Part shown: positions 43,424-51,720 of the stretch, piece after piece
Layout of the letters: the number at the start of each line of letters is the position of its first letter
Position numbering within the stretch: the stretch's first letter is position 1
NCBI GenBank assembly: GCA_022448525.1
Contig: JAKVCX010000006.1
Span: 1-64,000 of the forward strand
Origin: Tenacibaculum sp.
GTDB taxonomy: Bacteria; Bacteroidota; Bacteroidia; Flavobacteriales; Flavobacteriaceae
DNA length: 64,000 bases
Reading direction: 5' to 3'
Made by a program: the position numbers and the translations under genes
Notes under the pieces: generated by a model
Told to the model about the DNA's origin: nothing
What the model saw: only the letters and a program-made list of their open reading frames with translations
Database searches by the model: none

Positions 43424-44103
43424 TGAAAGTAAGTTGTTTAATAATTGATGATGAGCCAACATCTCAAGACGTTCTAAAAAAGTTTGTATCGGATATTTCT
43501 TGGTTAGAAATTGTATCTGTTTGTAATAATGCTCTTGAAGCCAAAGCAATAGTAGAAACACAAAAAATTGATTTACTTTTTTTGGATATAAATATGCCTA
43601 AACTTTCAGGTTTGTCTTTTTATAAATCATTGAATAATCCACCTTTTGTAATATTTACAACAGCTTACTCAGAGCATGCTGTTGATGGTTTTAATTTAAA
43701 CGCGGTTGATTATTTATTAAAACCATTTTCTTTTGAACGTTTTTTTCAAGCTGTTGAAAAGGTAAAATCTATTGTAAATAAAAATAGTAATCAAATAGTT
43801 TTAAAGTCAGATAAGAAACTGTTTTTAGTTCAAATTATTGATGTTCTTTATGTAGAATCATTAGGTGATTATATAAAAGTACACATGAACAATCAAAGTT
43901 TAGTTGTTTATAAAACATTGAATGCGATATCAGAATTACTTCCCGATGATAAGTTTATTCGTATTCATAAATCTTTTATTATCAATCTTGATAAAATGAG
44001 TTTTGTAGAAGGAAATCAGGTCGACATATTAAATAATAAAATTCCGATAGGACAAAAGTTTAAACCTGTGTTTTTACAGAAAATTAAAAACATTAATCAG
44101 TAA
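43423..44103 (+). CDS. LytTR-family response regulator
   Basis: 226 residues. The receiver contains Asp9/Asp10/Glu11 in IIDDEP, the phospho-Asp in LLFLDINMPKLSG and Lys in YLLKPFSFERF. The LytTR DNA-binding domain begins near residue 125 (IVLKSDKKLFLVQIIDVLYVESLGDYIKVH) and ends with DKFIRIHKSFIINLDKMSFVEGNQ. LytTR proteins bind paired 9-bp direct repeats about 21-22 bp apart; such pairs occur upstream of this operon and upstream of the peptide cassettes. Confidence 0.94.
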   Translation: MKVSCLIIDDEPTSQDVLKKFVSDISWLEIVSVCNNALEAKAIVETQKIDLLFLDINMPKLSGLSFYKSLNNPPFVIFTTAYSEHAVDGFNLNAVDYLLKPFSFERFFQAVEKVKSIVNKNSNQIVLKSDKKLFLVQIIDVLYVESLGDYIKVHMNNQSLVVYKTLNAISELLPDDKFIRIHKSFIINLDKMSFVEGNQVDILNNKIPIGQKFKPVFLQKIKNINQ

Positions 44104-44110
44104 GAAAAAG

Positions 44111-44138
44111 AAAAGCACCTAAACTAAGGTGCTTTTTT
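44111..44138 (+). terminator. Terminator after the LytTR gene
   Basis: AAGCACCT/AGGTGCTT stem with T run; lies between convergent genes. Confidence 0.8.
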
Positions 44139-44151
44139 ATGTACTAACATG

Positions 44152-45507
44152 TTATCTTAAATCCCAGAACCAATCATTGGTTTTCAGTAAAAATGGTAAA
44201 TAACCTGAAATATGTTCACCGATAGTATAATCAAAAGAAACATTACCACCGTTATTTCTATGTAGGTTATAATATTCAAAAGCTTGATTGGTGTAAACGG
44301 CATTATCAAGCGATCCATGATACATTCTAAATTGACATTGGTTATTCCAAGGTTGAATACTATTTTCTCTTAAAACATTAAAGAAATTAGCATAATCTGA
44401 ATTTGCATCATTCGGATTGGAATTAATAAAATCACTCATTAATAATTTACTAGGAATATTCGGAAGTGCGAATTGTAATTTTAAAATAGAATTTGACCCA
44501 TCGTATAATGCTTTAATTTGATCATAATTATCATAAGTTCCTGAAGCAAACTTATTCAGTTGAATTATGCGGTCTTCTCCAATTGAAATTAAATTGTTTT
44601 CTTTCATACCATAATAAGCATAAGGAAAAAAGAAAGGATGAGGATGAAAACTCTCTGATCTTGCTCTTAAAATAAATTGATCTAACAAAGCAGGTGTTCC
44701 TCCGGCAGATAAAGCTTTTACTCGTTTAAGATTATTAGTTTCTAAAAATCTTGTGAACTGAATAGCTGAAAATGCACCTTGAGAATATCCTTGAACTAGC
44801 ATTTCATCTTTAAGTTCATATCCCATATTTTCGAGTTGCTGAATTCCTGCTTTTAAGAAATCATAATTTGATTTGTTATGCGCGTCTTTATTTACAAACG
44901 GAGGAAAACAATCTCCGAAAGAATCTCCAAATCCTGGATAATCAGGAATGAAAACAGCAAACTTTCCAGTCCAAGCTTGTGCAATCATTGTTAAAGGAAC
45001 TAATTGGTCAACTTGATCAGGAATACTAAAAATATTACTGTAAGAAACAGAAGCCGCTGATGCGTTACTTGTGTAGGTAAAAGGAGTTACAAATCGAATT
45101 CGATATGGAATTTTCTCTCTCTTGAACCAAACAATTCTGTCTTTATACTTCGGAATTAGTACAACTCCAGAAATAGTTATGTTTCGTCCAGATCCATCTG
45201 GGTGAGGTGATTGTGTGGAAATCTTATAAATATTTACATTAATTCCAGAATACAATTTTTCAGGAGTTTTTTCGGAACTAATTAATCCTTCTTTTTCAAA
45301 ACCATATTTCTTGGAAAGTTGAGTATAAAGTTCTTTAGGTTCTTGAAAGTTCTTTTCGGTAATTGTGGTAAGTAAATTGACTTCACTTAGTTCTTGAGCA
45401 ATGTCTTGTTGGGTAATTTCATCATTAGAACAAGCGTAAAAAAAGCATACGAGGATAATAGAAGCTGTAATTAACAGCCCCTTTTGAAAGGGTTTTAAAA
45501 GATTCAT
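44152..45507 (-). CDS. Lipase-like alpha/beta hydrolase lipoprotein
   Basis: 451 residues, lipobox FFYAC near residue 26. The alpha/beta hydrolase core shows an oxyanion-type AVFIPDYPGFGDS and the nucleophile elbow LVQGYSQGAFSAIQF (GxSxG). A late Asp region lies in MYHGSLDNAVYTNQAFEYY and His in TIGEHISGYLP. It resembles secretory lipases. It is convergent with the LytTR operon, and its 5' side faces the peptide cassettes. Confidence 0.85.
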   Translation of the reverse strand: MNLLKPFQKGLLITASIILVCFFYACSNDEITQQDIAQELSEVNLLTTITEKNFQEPKELYTQLSKKYGFEKEGLISSEKTPEKLYSGINVNIYKISTQSPHPDGSGRNITISGVVLIPKYKDRIVWFKREKIPYRIRFVTPFTYTSNASAASVSYSNIFSIPDQVDQLVPLTMIAQAWTGKFAVFIPDYPGFGDSFGDCFPPFVNKDAHNKSNYDFLKAGIQQLENMGYELKDEMLVQGYSQGAFSAIQFTRFLETNNLKRVKALSAGGTPALLDQFILRARSESFHPHPFFFPYAYYGMKENNLISIGEDRIIQLNKFASGTYDNYDQIKALYDGSNSILKLQFALPNIPSKLLMSDFINSNPNDANSDYANFFNVLRENSIQPWNNQCQFRMYHGSLDNAVYTNQAFEYYNLHRNNGGNVSFDYTIGEHISGYLPFLLKTNDWFWDLR

Positions 45508-45628
45508 AATTTGAAAGGTTAAAATTTGTTACTTCCTCGAAAATAATAAAATCAAATTATTATAAATGTAAAATATTAACAAAAAGACAGTTTTTTTTCA
45601 TTGTAAAAGGAAAAACACTTAAACATAA

Positions 45629-45695
45629 TTCGGAAAATTGCAATTTAATTTGCGGGTATCCCCTTTTAACAACCTTGTATACTATTATATATTTG
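45629..45695 (+). promoter_or_regulatory. Response element and promoter, peptide cassette 1
   Basis: Half sites TTCGGAAAATTGCA and TTGCGGGTATCCCC, 22 bp apart; 25 bp from ATCCC to -7 box TATATTTG (45688-45695). Confidence 0.7.
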
Positions 45696-45746
45696 CAGTG
45701 TTATTCTTTAATAACAAGTTTAGGGATTATTTTATACTTTAAAAAA

Positions 45747-45848
45747 ATGGGAAAACTATTAATTAAAAAAGTTAAGCGAATTGTTAGGGGAATCGTATTA
45801 ACTTTAAGCGAATGGGGAAAGGCAGCAAGTTATGCCATACAACATTAA
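45747..45848 (+). CDS. 33-residue peptide, family member 1
   Basis: ATG-to-TAA frame starting MGKLLIKKVKRIVRGIVLTL and ending SEWGKAASYAIQH. It is strongly cationic in residues 3-14. It aligns without gaps to three following peptides; invariant positions are L5, T19, L20, E22, K25, A27, Y29, A30 and H33. It has Trp at position 23 where the others have Cys. The AGGGATTAT leader is 15 bp further from the ATG than in the others. Its own promoter and terminator flank it. Function unknown. Confidence 0.75.
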   Translation: MGKLLIKKVKRIVRGIVLTLSEWGKAASYAIQH

Positions 45849-45873
45849 AAAAAGATTGAACCAATTTTTTAGA

Positions 45874-45898
45874 ACCGTCCAAAATGGACGGTTTTTTT
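45874..45898 (+). terminator. Terminator of peptide cassette 1
   Basis: ACCGTCC/GGACGGT stem, then seven T. Confidence 0.85.
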
Positions 45899-45926
45899 GT
45901 GCTATAGTTTTAAGAAAAAAAGATCT

Positions 45927-45992
45927 TTCGGAAATTACCATTTTAAGTTGCGGATATCCCATTTTTTAAACTGAATTACCAATATATCTTTG
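45927..45992 (+). promoter_or_regulatory. Response element and promoter, peptide cassette 2
   Basis: Half sites TTCGGAAATTACCA and TTGCGGATATCCC, 22 bp apart; 24 bp to TATCTTTG (45985-45992). Confidence 0.72.
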
Positions 45993-46043
45993 TAGTGTAA
46001 TTAATTAGAAACGAATAGTTAACAATATAAATATATAGGGATT

Positions 46044-46145
46044 ATGGGAATAGTATTACTTAAAAGAATAGACAGTATAATCAAAGGATTTTTAACAACA
46101 CTAGCCGAGTGCGCGAAGGGAGCAAGCTATGCAATAAATCACTAG
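46044..46145 (+). CDS. 33-residue peptide, family member 2
   Basis: Starts MGIVLLKRIDSIIKGFLTTL, ends AECAKGASYAINH. Amphipathic, with Cys23. The ATG is directly preceded by AGGGATT, a leader also seen in members 3 and 4 and unusual in a genome that mostly lacks Shine-Dalgarno sequences. Closest to member 4 in the C-terminal half (AECAKGASYAINH identical). Confidence 0.78.
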   Translation: MGIVLLKRIDSIIKGFLTTLAECAKGASYAINH

Positions 46146-46168
46146 TAAATTTAAAATCACAATTATAA

Positions 46169-46194
46169 AGAGCCACCTTATTGGTGGCTTTTTT
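46169..46194 (+). terminator. Terminator of peptide cassette 2
   Basis: AGCCACC/GGTGGCT stem and six T. Confidence 0.85.
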
Positions 46195-46221
46195 CTTTTT
46201 CATAAATGTACAAATTATTAC

Positions 46222-46287
46222 TACGGAAATCACCATTTTAAGTTGCGGATATCCCTTTTTAAGTGTTGATTATCAGGTTTATATTTG
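46222..46287 (+). promoter_or_regulatory. Response element and promoter, peptide cassette 3
   Basis: Half sites TACGGAAATCACCA and TTGCGGATATCCC, 22 bp apart; 24 bp to TATATTTG (46280-46287). Confidence 0.72.
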
Positions 46288-46336
46288 AAGTGTAACTAAT
46301 AAGTAACAAAAACTTACATTAAAATAAAAAGGGATT

Positions 46337-46438
46337 ATGGGAACTATTTTAACTACTAGAATTCATCAGATTTTGAAGGGGATTATATTAACACTAGTTG
46401 AATGTGGTAAAGGAGCTGGTTACGCCTTACACCACTAA
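46337..46438 (+). CDS. 33-residue peptide, family member 3
   Basis: Starts MGTILTTRIHQILKGIILTL, ends VECGKGAGYALHH. Least charged member, with Gly28 in place of Ser and Cys23 kept. AGGGATT precedes the ATG. DNA differs from the other members at many third codon positions while the protein pattern is kept, which points to coding selection. Confidence 0.76.
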   Translation: MGTILTTRIHQILKGIILTLVECGKGAGYALHH

Positions 46439-46462
46439 CATACAGTTATTAGCCAAACTGGG

Positions 46463-46492
46463 AAAAGCTGCTGAATAAGCAGCTTTTTTTTT
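46463..46492 (+). terminator. Terminator of peptide cassette 3
   Basis: AAGCTGCT/AGCAGCTT stem and nine T. Confidence 0.85.
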
Positions 46493-46510
46493 GTAATTAT
46501 TTTTTTGAGT

Positions 46511-46577
46511 TTACGGAAAATAACATTTTAGGTTGCGGATATCCCATTTTTTCAACTAGTTAACTGCTATATCTTTG
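46511..46577 (+). promoter_or_regulatory. Response element and promoter, peptide cassette 4
   Basis: Half sites TTACGGAAAATAAC and TTGCGGATATCCC, 22 bp apart; 24 bp to TATCTTTG (46570-46577). Confidence 0.72.
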
Positions 46578-46625
46578 TAGTATAAATAATTAGATACTAC
46601 TTACTAACAATAAAATACAGGGATT

Positions 46626-46727
46626 ATGACAACATTATTACTTAACAAATTAGACAAAGCTGTAAAGAGATTTTTAATAACATTAGCGGAGTGTGCAAAA
46701 GGCGCAAGCTATGCAATAAACCACTAA
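46626..46727 (+). CDS. 33-residue peptide, family member 4
   Basis: Starts MTTLLLNKLDKAVKRFLITL, ends AECAKGASYAINH. Thr2 replaces Gly2; all other conserved positions hold. AGGGATT precedes the ATG. The cassette terminator runs into the stop region of the convergent acyl-CoA dehydrogenase gene. Confidence 0.78.
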   Translation: MTTLLLNKLDKAVKRFLITLAECAKGASYAINH

Positions 46728-46751
46728 TAACCCTCCGACACTATGAATAAG

Positions 46752-46780
46752 AAGAGTTGCTAAATTAGCAGCTCTTTTTT
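46752..46780 (+). terminator. Terminator of peptide cassette 4
   Basis: AGAGTTGCT/AGCAGCTCT stem with one G-T pair, six T; overlaps by 2 bp the end of the convergent gene. Confidence 0.8.
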
Positions 46781-47957
46781 ATTTAAATGCATTTAGTCCT
46801 GTAATATCCAAACCAGTTATTAATAAGTGCACATCATGAGTTCCTTCGTAGGTAACTACACTTTCTAAGTTCATAGAGTGTCTCATAATTGAATATTCTC
46901 CTGAAATTCCCATAGCACCTAAGACTTGTCTCGCTTCTCTTGCAATATCTAAAGCCATAGCAACATTGTTTCTTTTTGCCATTGAAATTTGTGCAGAGGT
47001 AGCTTTCCCCTCATTTTTTAAAACACCTAATCGCCAAGCCAATAATTGAGCTTTTGTAATTTCTGTAATCATTTCAGCTAGTTTCTTTTGTTGAAGTTGA
47101 AACTGACCAATAGGTTTTCCAAATTGAGTTCGTTCTTTTGCATATCGCAAGGCAGTATCGTAGCAATCCATGGCAGCACCAATAGCTCCCCAGGCAATTC
47201 CATATCTTGCATGATCCAAGCATTTTAAAGGAGCACTTAATCCAGATTTATTTGGAAGTAAGTTTTCTTTAGGTACTTTTACATTATCGAAAATTAATTC
47301 ACCAGTAATAGAAGCTCGTAACGACCATTTATTTTTGGTTTCAGGAGTAGAAAACCCTTCCATTCCACGCTCAACTATTAAACCATGAATTCTTCCTTCT
47401 TCGTTTTTTGCCCAAACTACAGCTACATCACAAATTGGCGAATTAGAAATCCACATTTTAGAACCATTTAAAAGATAATGATCTCCCATATCTTTAAATT
47501 TAGTTTCCATTCCACCAGGATTTGATCCATGATTTGGTTCTGTTAAACCAAAACTACCAATCCATTCTCCTGAAGCTAACTTTGGAAGATATTTTTTTCG
47601 TTGTTCTTCATTTCCATAGTTATAAATTGGTCCCATTACCAAAGAAGTTTGAACTGACGCTGTTGATCTAATTCCGCTATCTCCACGTTCCAATTCTTGC
47701 ATAATTAAACCATATGAAATTTGATCCAAACCAGCACCGCCGTATTCCTCAGGAATATAAGAACCAAAGGCTCCAACTTCTGCTAATCCACCCACTAAGT
47801 TTTGAGGAAATTCAGAACGTTGTGCATATTCTTCAATGATTGGTGACAGTTGTTTTTTCACCCAATCTCTAGCTGTATTTCGAACTAATTTATGTTCATC
47901 AGTTAAAAGATCATCTACTTGATAATAATCGGGTGCTTGAAATAAGTCTGGTTTCAT
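46779..47957 (-). CDS. Acyl-CoA dehydrogenase, glutaryl-CoA dehydrogenase-like
   Basis: 392 residues, FAD flavoprotein. It opens with YYQVDDLLTDEHKLVRNTARDWVKKQLSP as in glutaryl-CoA dehydrogenases. FAD/substrate segments FGLTEPNHGSNPGGM and WISNSPICDVAVVWAK are present, and the catalytic Glu lies in SVVTYEGTHDVHLLITG. Glutaryl-CoA is decarboxylated to crotonyl-CoA in lysine breakdown, which would fit with the ALDH7 enzyme at 14201. Substrate assignment is by resemblance. Confidence 0.92.
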   Translation of the reverse strand: MKPDLFQAPDYYQVDDLLTDEHKLVRNTARDWVKKQLSPIIEEYAQRSEFPQNLVGGLAEVGAFGSYIPEEYGGAGLDQISYGLIMQELERGDSGIRSTASVQTSLVMGPIYNYGNEEQRKKYLPKLASGEWIGSFGLTEPNHGSNPGGMETKFKDMGDHYLLNGSKMWISNSPICDVAVVWAKNEEGRIHGLIVERGMEGFSTPETKNKWSLRASITGELIFDNVKVPKENLLPNKSGLSAPLKCLDHARYGIAWGAIGAAMDCYDTALRYAKERTQFGKPIGQFQLQQKKLAEMITEITKAQLLAWRLGVLKNEGKATSAQISMAKRNNVAMALDIAREARQVLGAMGISGEYSIMRHSMNLESVVTYEGTHDVHLLITGLDITGLNAFK

Positions 47958-48011
47958 AAAAATGCTTTCCTCAAAAATAAGTAAAAAATCAAATGATAGC
48001 TTTAGTTTGCG

Positions 48012-48019
48012 TATGTTTG
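48012..48019 (+). promoter_or_regulatory. -7 box TATGTTTG directly upstream of rnpA, possibly leaderless
   Basis: TAnnTTTG match ending 6 bp before the ATG at 48025. Confidence 0.5.
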
Positions 48020-48024
48020 TATTA

Positions 48025-48408
48025 ATGAAGTTTACACTAGGTAAAGAAGAAAGATTAAAAAGCAGAAAGCTAATAGGAAGGCTATATACTGAAGGAGAAA
48101 CAATTAAGAAATTTCCTTTAAGAATGGTTTATTTACAAACCGAACATACTTCAAATTATCCAGCTCAAGTAGGAGTTTCGGTTCCTAAAAGATTGTTTAA
48201 AAAAGCGGTTGATAGAAATAGAATTAAGCGTTTATTAAGAGAATCGTATCGTTTACAAAAGGAAATCGTTTATTCAGAAGTTAATAAACCTTATGTGTTT
48301 ATGATTTCTTATCTTGCAAAAGAGGAGTGGAAATATGCCGATATTGAAGATAAAATGGGAAAATTATTAACTTTATTTATAGAAAAAACATCTAAAAATG
48401 AGGAATAA
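48025..48408 (+). CDS. rnpA: Ribonuclease P protein component
   Basis: Assists the RNase P RNA in 5' maturation of tRNA. The start is ATG at 48025 (MKFTLGKEERLKSRKLIGRLYTEG), the canonical N-terminus; earlier ATGs lie upstream of the promoter box. 127 residues, basic. The signature GVSVPKRLFKKAVDRNRIKRLLRESYRL is complete. It overlaps the protease gene downstream by 11 bp; rpmH is not adjacent, unlike in many bacteria. Confidence 0.95.
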   Translation: MKFTLGKEERLKSRKLIGRLYTEGETIKKFPLRMVYLQTEHTSNYPAQVGVSVPKRLFKKAVDRNRIKRLLRESYRLQKEIVYSEVNKPYVFMISYLAKEEWKYADIEDKMGKLLTLFIEKTSKNEE

Positions 48409-50029
48409 AAAAAGTATCATCGCACTTGTAGTAACTGTAGTTGTAGTTTCTTTTTCATTTCAAGATCGTTTTTTTGAAATAGCAAAACAAATTCAGATTT
48501 ACAATAACTTATACAAAACTCTGAATTTAAATTATATAGATGAATTAAATCAAGGAGATTTAACATCGAAAGCTATTAATAACACTTTAGAAAATCTTGA
48601 TCCTTATACACGCTTTTATAACGAGCAACAAGTTGAAGATGCTAAAATCAGAAGAGAAGGAGAATATGGTGGAATTGGAATTTCTTCAAAATATATAAAG
48701 AAAGGAATTGTCATTGTATCGATAAAAGAAGGATTTCCAGCGGATAAATCAGGATTGAAAGCGGGTGATATTATAACGGTAGTAAATAATCAAAACTTAG
48801 CGGAATTGGAAAGAGAACAACTTTCGCAAGTATTAAAAGGAACTCCTGGAACCCCAATTACACTTAAAATCGAGAGAGGAAACCAAAAACTAGATTTTGG
48901 ATTAAAACTGGACAAAATTATCGATAACCCTGTTCCATTTTATGACATGATTAACGAAGATACAGGCTACGTAATTCTTACAAGATTCACTGTGAGAAAA
49001 GCTACTGAAGGAGTTCGTAAAGCCATTGAAGATTTAAAAGGTCGAGGAATGAAAAAATTAGTTTTCGACTTGCGTAGTAATCCTGGAGGATCATTATTCG
49101 ATGCTGTGAACATTACTAATTTATTTATTCCTACAGGAAAAAAAGTAGTAGATACAAGAGGTAAAACAAAGAAAAACTCTAGAACGTATAGAACTAATCA
49201 AACACCGTTAGATACAGAAATGCCAGTGGTGGTTTTAATTAATAGAAGATCAGCTTCAGCTTCTGAAATTGTATCGGGAGCTTTACAAGATTATGATAGA
49301 GCGGTTGTAATGGGGCAACGTTCTTTTGGAAAAGGATTGGTACAACGTTATTTCGATTTAAGTTACGGAACTCAAATGAAGGCAACTATATCTAAATATT
49401 ATACTCCTAGTGGAAGATGTATTCAGGAATTAGATTATGCGAATCGTGATCCTAAAACAGGAAAAGTTCCGAAGTTTTCAGACAATGTTGTAAACTCTTT
49501 TAAAACAACTAACGGAAGAACTGTTAAAGACGGTGGAGGCGTAACTCCTGACATTGTTATCAATACCGCAGATAGAACTGATGAAACTAAGAAACTTTTA
49601 AACTCTTCGGCAATTTTTAATTTTGCTACAAATTATGTTCGAAAGAATGAAAAACCAACGATTGATAGTTTTTCATTTGGAAATTCTGAGTTCAGTTCAT
49701 TCAAGAATTATTTAAAATCACAGGACACCACTTTTGTAAGTAAACAAGAAGACTTATTCAAAAAGGCATACAAATCTGTAAAAAATAGTAAAGCTATTTC
49801 TTCAGATTATAACAAATTAGTGGAAGGGTTAGAAAACCAGAAAATAGAGGCAATTTCAACAAATAAAGATGTTTTAATTTCTGAAATTCAAGATGAAATT
49901 TTAGAACAGTATTTCTATAAAAAAGGAGTGTATCAATATCACTTAAAAAATGATTCAACAATTAAAGAAGCGGTTGAATTATTAAATGACCCAAGTCGTT
50001 ATCAAAAAATATTAGCAAACGGAAAGTAA
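48398..50029 (+). CDS. S41-family C-terminal processing peptidase
   Basis: 543 residues. The N-terminal signal anchor is IIALVVTVVVVSFSF. A PDZ domain (GGIGISSKYIKKGIVIVSIKEGFPADKSGLKAGDII) is followed by the protease core, with Ser in NRRSASASEIVSGALQDYD and Lys in GQRSFGKGLVQRYF. A C-terminal region of about 150 residues is typical of Bacteroidota tail-specific proteases. It probably trims periplasmic proteins or degrades tagged ones. Overlaps rnpA by 11 bp. Confidence 0.93.
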   Translation: MRNKKSIIALVVTVVVVSFSFQDRFFEIAKQIQIYNNLYKTLNLNYIDELNQGDLTSKAINNTLENLDPYTRFYNEQQVEDAKIRREGEYGGIGISSKYIKKGIVIVSIKEGFPADKSGLKAGDIITVVNNQNLAELEREQLSQVLKGTPGTPITLKIERGNQKLDFGLKLDKIIDNPVPFYDMINEDTGYVILTRFTVRKATEGVRKAIEDLKGRGMKKLVFDLRSNPGGSLFDAVNITNLFIPTGKKVVDTRGKTKKNSRTYRTNQTPLDTEMPVVVLINRRSASASEIVSGALQDYDRAVVMGQRSFGKGLVQRYFDLSYGTQMKATISKYYTPSGRCIQELDYANRDPKTGKVPKFSDNVVNSFKTTNGRTVKDGGGVTPDIVINTADRTDETKKLLNSSAIFNFATNYVRKNEKPTIDSFSFGNSEFSSFKNYLKSQDTTFVSKQEDLFKKAYKSVKNSKAISSDYNKLVEGLENQKIEAISTNKDVLISEIQDEILEQYFYKKGVYQYHLKNDSTIKEAVELLNDPSRYQKILANGK

Positions 50030-50033
50030 GCAT

Positions 50034-51710
50034 ATGACCAAAGTATATAAAGAAAGAACAAGAGCACAAGAATCAACAAACGCAATAGAAAGATTATACA
50101 TTTCTATGCGTCACTTATTTAGTAGAGGTTTTTATAAACCGATGGGAGTTTCTGGAGAAACATTACGTAAATCATTATTATTATTACGCCCAGAAATTTA
50201 CGGTTCTATTGCTGAGGAAAAATCAGAGTTAAACGGATTAACATATATCATTGAACGTTTACCTGAAGGAATTGAAGAATGTCAGTTTATTAATTTAACT
50301 GCAGATGAAGGATATAGAAATTCTCATTTCAAATGTATTGTTCCTCCAAAACGTAGAAGAAATTGTTATCGTATTGACAAAGATCAGATGAATATCGAGA
50401 TTACTCGTGGTAGATCTGATATCTATGATATTCTTACTCACCTTACTTTTTTATTCATAGAATCTCATAAGATCAAAGAAAGAGTATTGCTTTCAGATAC
50501 AGGGAAAACAACAAGAGAATGGTCTAACCTAGAAGAAGTAGTTGTAAATAACACAACTTTATCAGATAAAGAGAAAGATGTTTTAATGGTGCATCTTGGA
50601 AGTATTTTAGGAAGAACCTATGACGAGGTTTACCAATCGTATAATACTTTCTCAACAGAAGAAAATCCACATCGTTTCTTCCATTTAATTTATTGGTTAG
50701 GGAAGTTAGCCATCAACGAAGAATTATTTGACAAAAAGAGATCAATCCGATTTAGTTCAGTCTTGTCAGAAGAAATAGGAAGACACTACCATGGAGAGCG
50801 TTGGGCAAATGATATTAAAGAAGTTCTATTAAAAGAAGGTTTAATTACACGTCCAATTCACATTATTAGTGCAAACATGCATAGTGTTCTAAACTCAATT
50901 TATGCGAAGAATGCTATTCCAAAAGAAGCTAAGACTAATGTAGGGTTTTCGCTATTTGAACTGTTAAGTAATAGTGATAGTAAACCGTTACAAACAGCAG
51001 TAAAGAATTTCGCTTCTGAAAATGGATTATATTATTTAAAAGATAAATCTGGAACGAACATAAATGTACAGGTTATCGATACAGGTAAGATTTCATTTAA
51101 TTCAGAATTTATTTCTGATAAAAATAATGACAATGCTCCGGTTATAATTGTAATGGATTATGCTTTTGGTGAGCAAGCTTACGAAACAATGGATGAATTA
51201 TTAAAACCATATAAAGAAGGATCGAATATTCATCATTTAAATGTTGATTCAGTTTCTATTATGGGTAAAGCTGGGATTTTAGAAGGAGGAAAAGGAGATA
51301 TAATGATTCCTACTTCTCACATTTTCGAAGGAACGGCAGATAATTATCCGTTTAAAAATGAATTAACAAAAGAAGATTTAGAAGGATTTGGAGTGGAAGT
51401 GTTTGATGGAGCTATGGTTACGGTTTTAGGAACATCACTTCAAAATAAAGATCTTTTAAAGTTTTTCCATGATTCTACTTGGAATGTTATCGGACTAGAA
51501 ATGGAAGGAGCGCATTATCAAAAAGCAATACAATCGGCTTCTAGAATTAGAGGAAATATTAGTGAAAATGTAAAAGTAAGATATGCTTATTATGCTTCGG
51601 ATAATCCGTTAGAAACTGGAGCAACATTAGCATCGGGTGGTTTAGGAATGAGTGGTGTAACTCCTACTTATGCAATCACTCAAAAAATACTTGAACAAAT
51701 ATTAAAATAA
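50034..51710 (+). CDS. Nucleoside phosphorylase-fold protein (AMP nucleosidase-like)
   Basis: 558 residues, cytoplasmic. The N-terminal half (SMRHLFSRGFYKPMGVSGETLRKSL, HFKCIVPPKRRRNCYRIDKDQMNIEITRGRSDIYDILTHLTF) belongs to no domain I can name with certainty. The C-terminal about 200 residues have a purine-nucleoside-phosphorylase look, with the ribose-binding-like NVIGLEMEGAHYQKAI and GDIMIPTSHIFEG. AMP nucleosidases have such a domain. It follows the protease by 4 bp. The reaction is not certain. Confidence 0.65.
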   Translation: MTKVYKERTRAQESTNAIERLYISMRHLFSRGFYKPMGVSGETLRKSLLLLRPEIYGSIAEEKSELNGLTYIIERLPEGIEECQFINLTADEGYRNSHFKCIVPPKRRRNCYRIDKDQMNIEITRGRSDIYDILTHLTFLFIESHKIKERVLLSDTGKTTREWSNLEEVVVNNTTLSDKEKDVLMVHLGSILGRTYDEVYQSYNTFSTEENPHRFFHLIYWLGKLAINEELFDKKRSIRFSSVLSEEIGRHYHGERWANDIKEVLLKEGLITRPIHIISANMHSVLNSIYAKNAIPKEAKTNVGFSLFELLSNSDSKPLQTAVKNFASENGLYYLKDKSGTNINVQVIDTGKISFNSEFISDKNNDNAPVIIVMDYAFGEQAYETMDELLKPYKEGSNIHHLNVDSVSIMGKAGILEGGKGDIMIPTSHIFEGTADNYPFKNELTKEDLEGFGVEVFDGAMVTVLGTSLQNKDLLKFFHDSTWNVIGLEMEGAHYQKAIQSASRIRGNISENVKVRYAYYASDNPLETGATLASGGLGMSGVTPTYAITQKILEQILK

Positions 51711-51720
51711 GTTTACAGAA

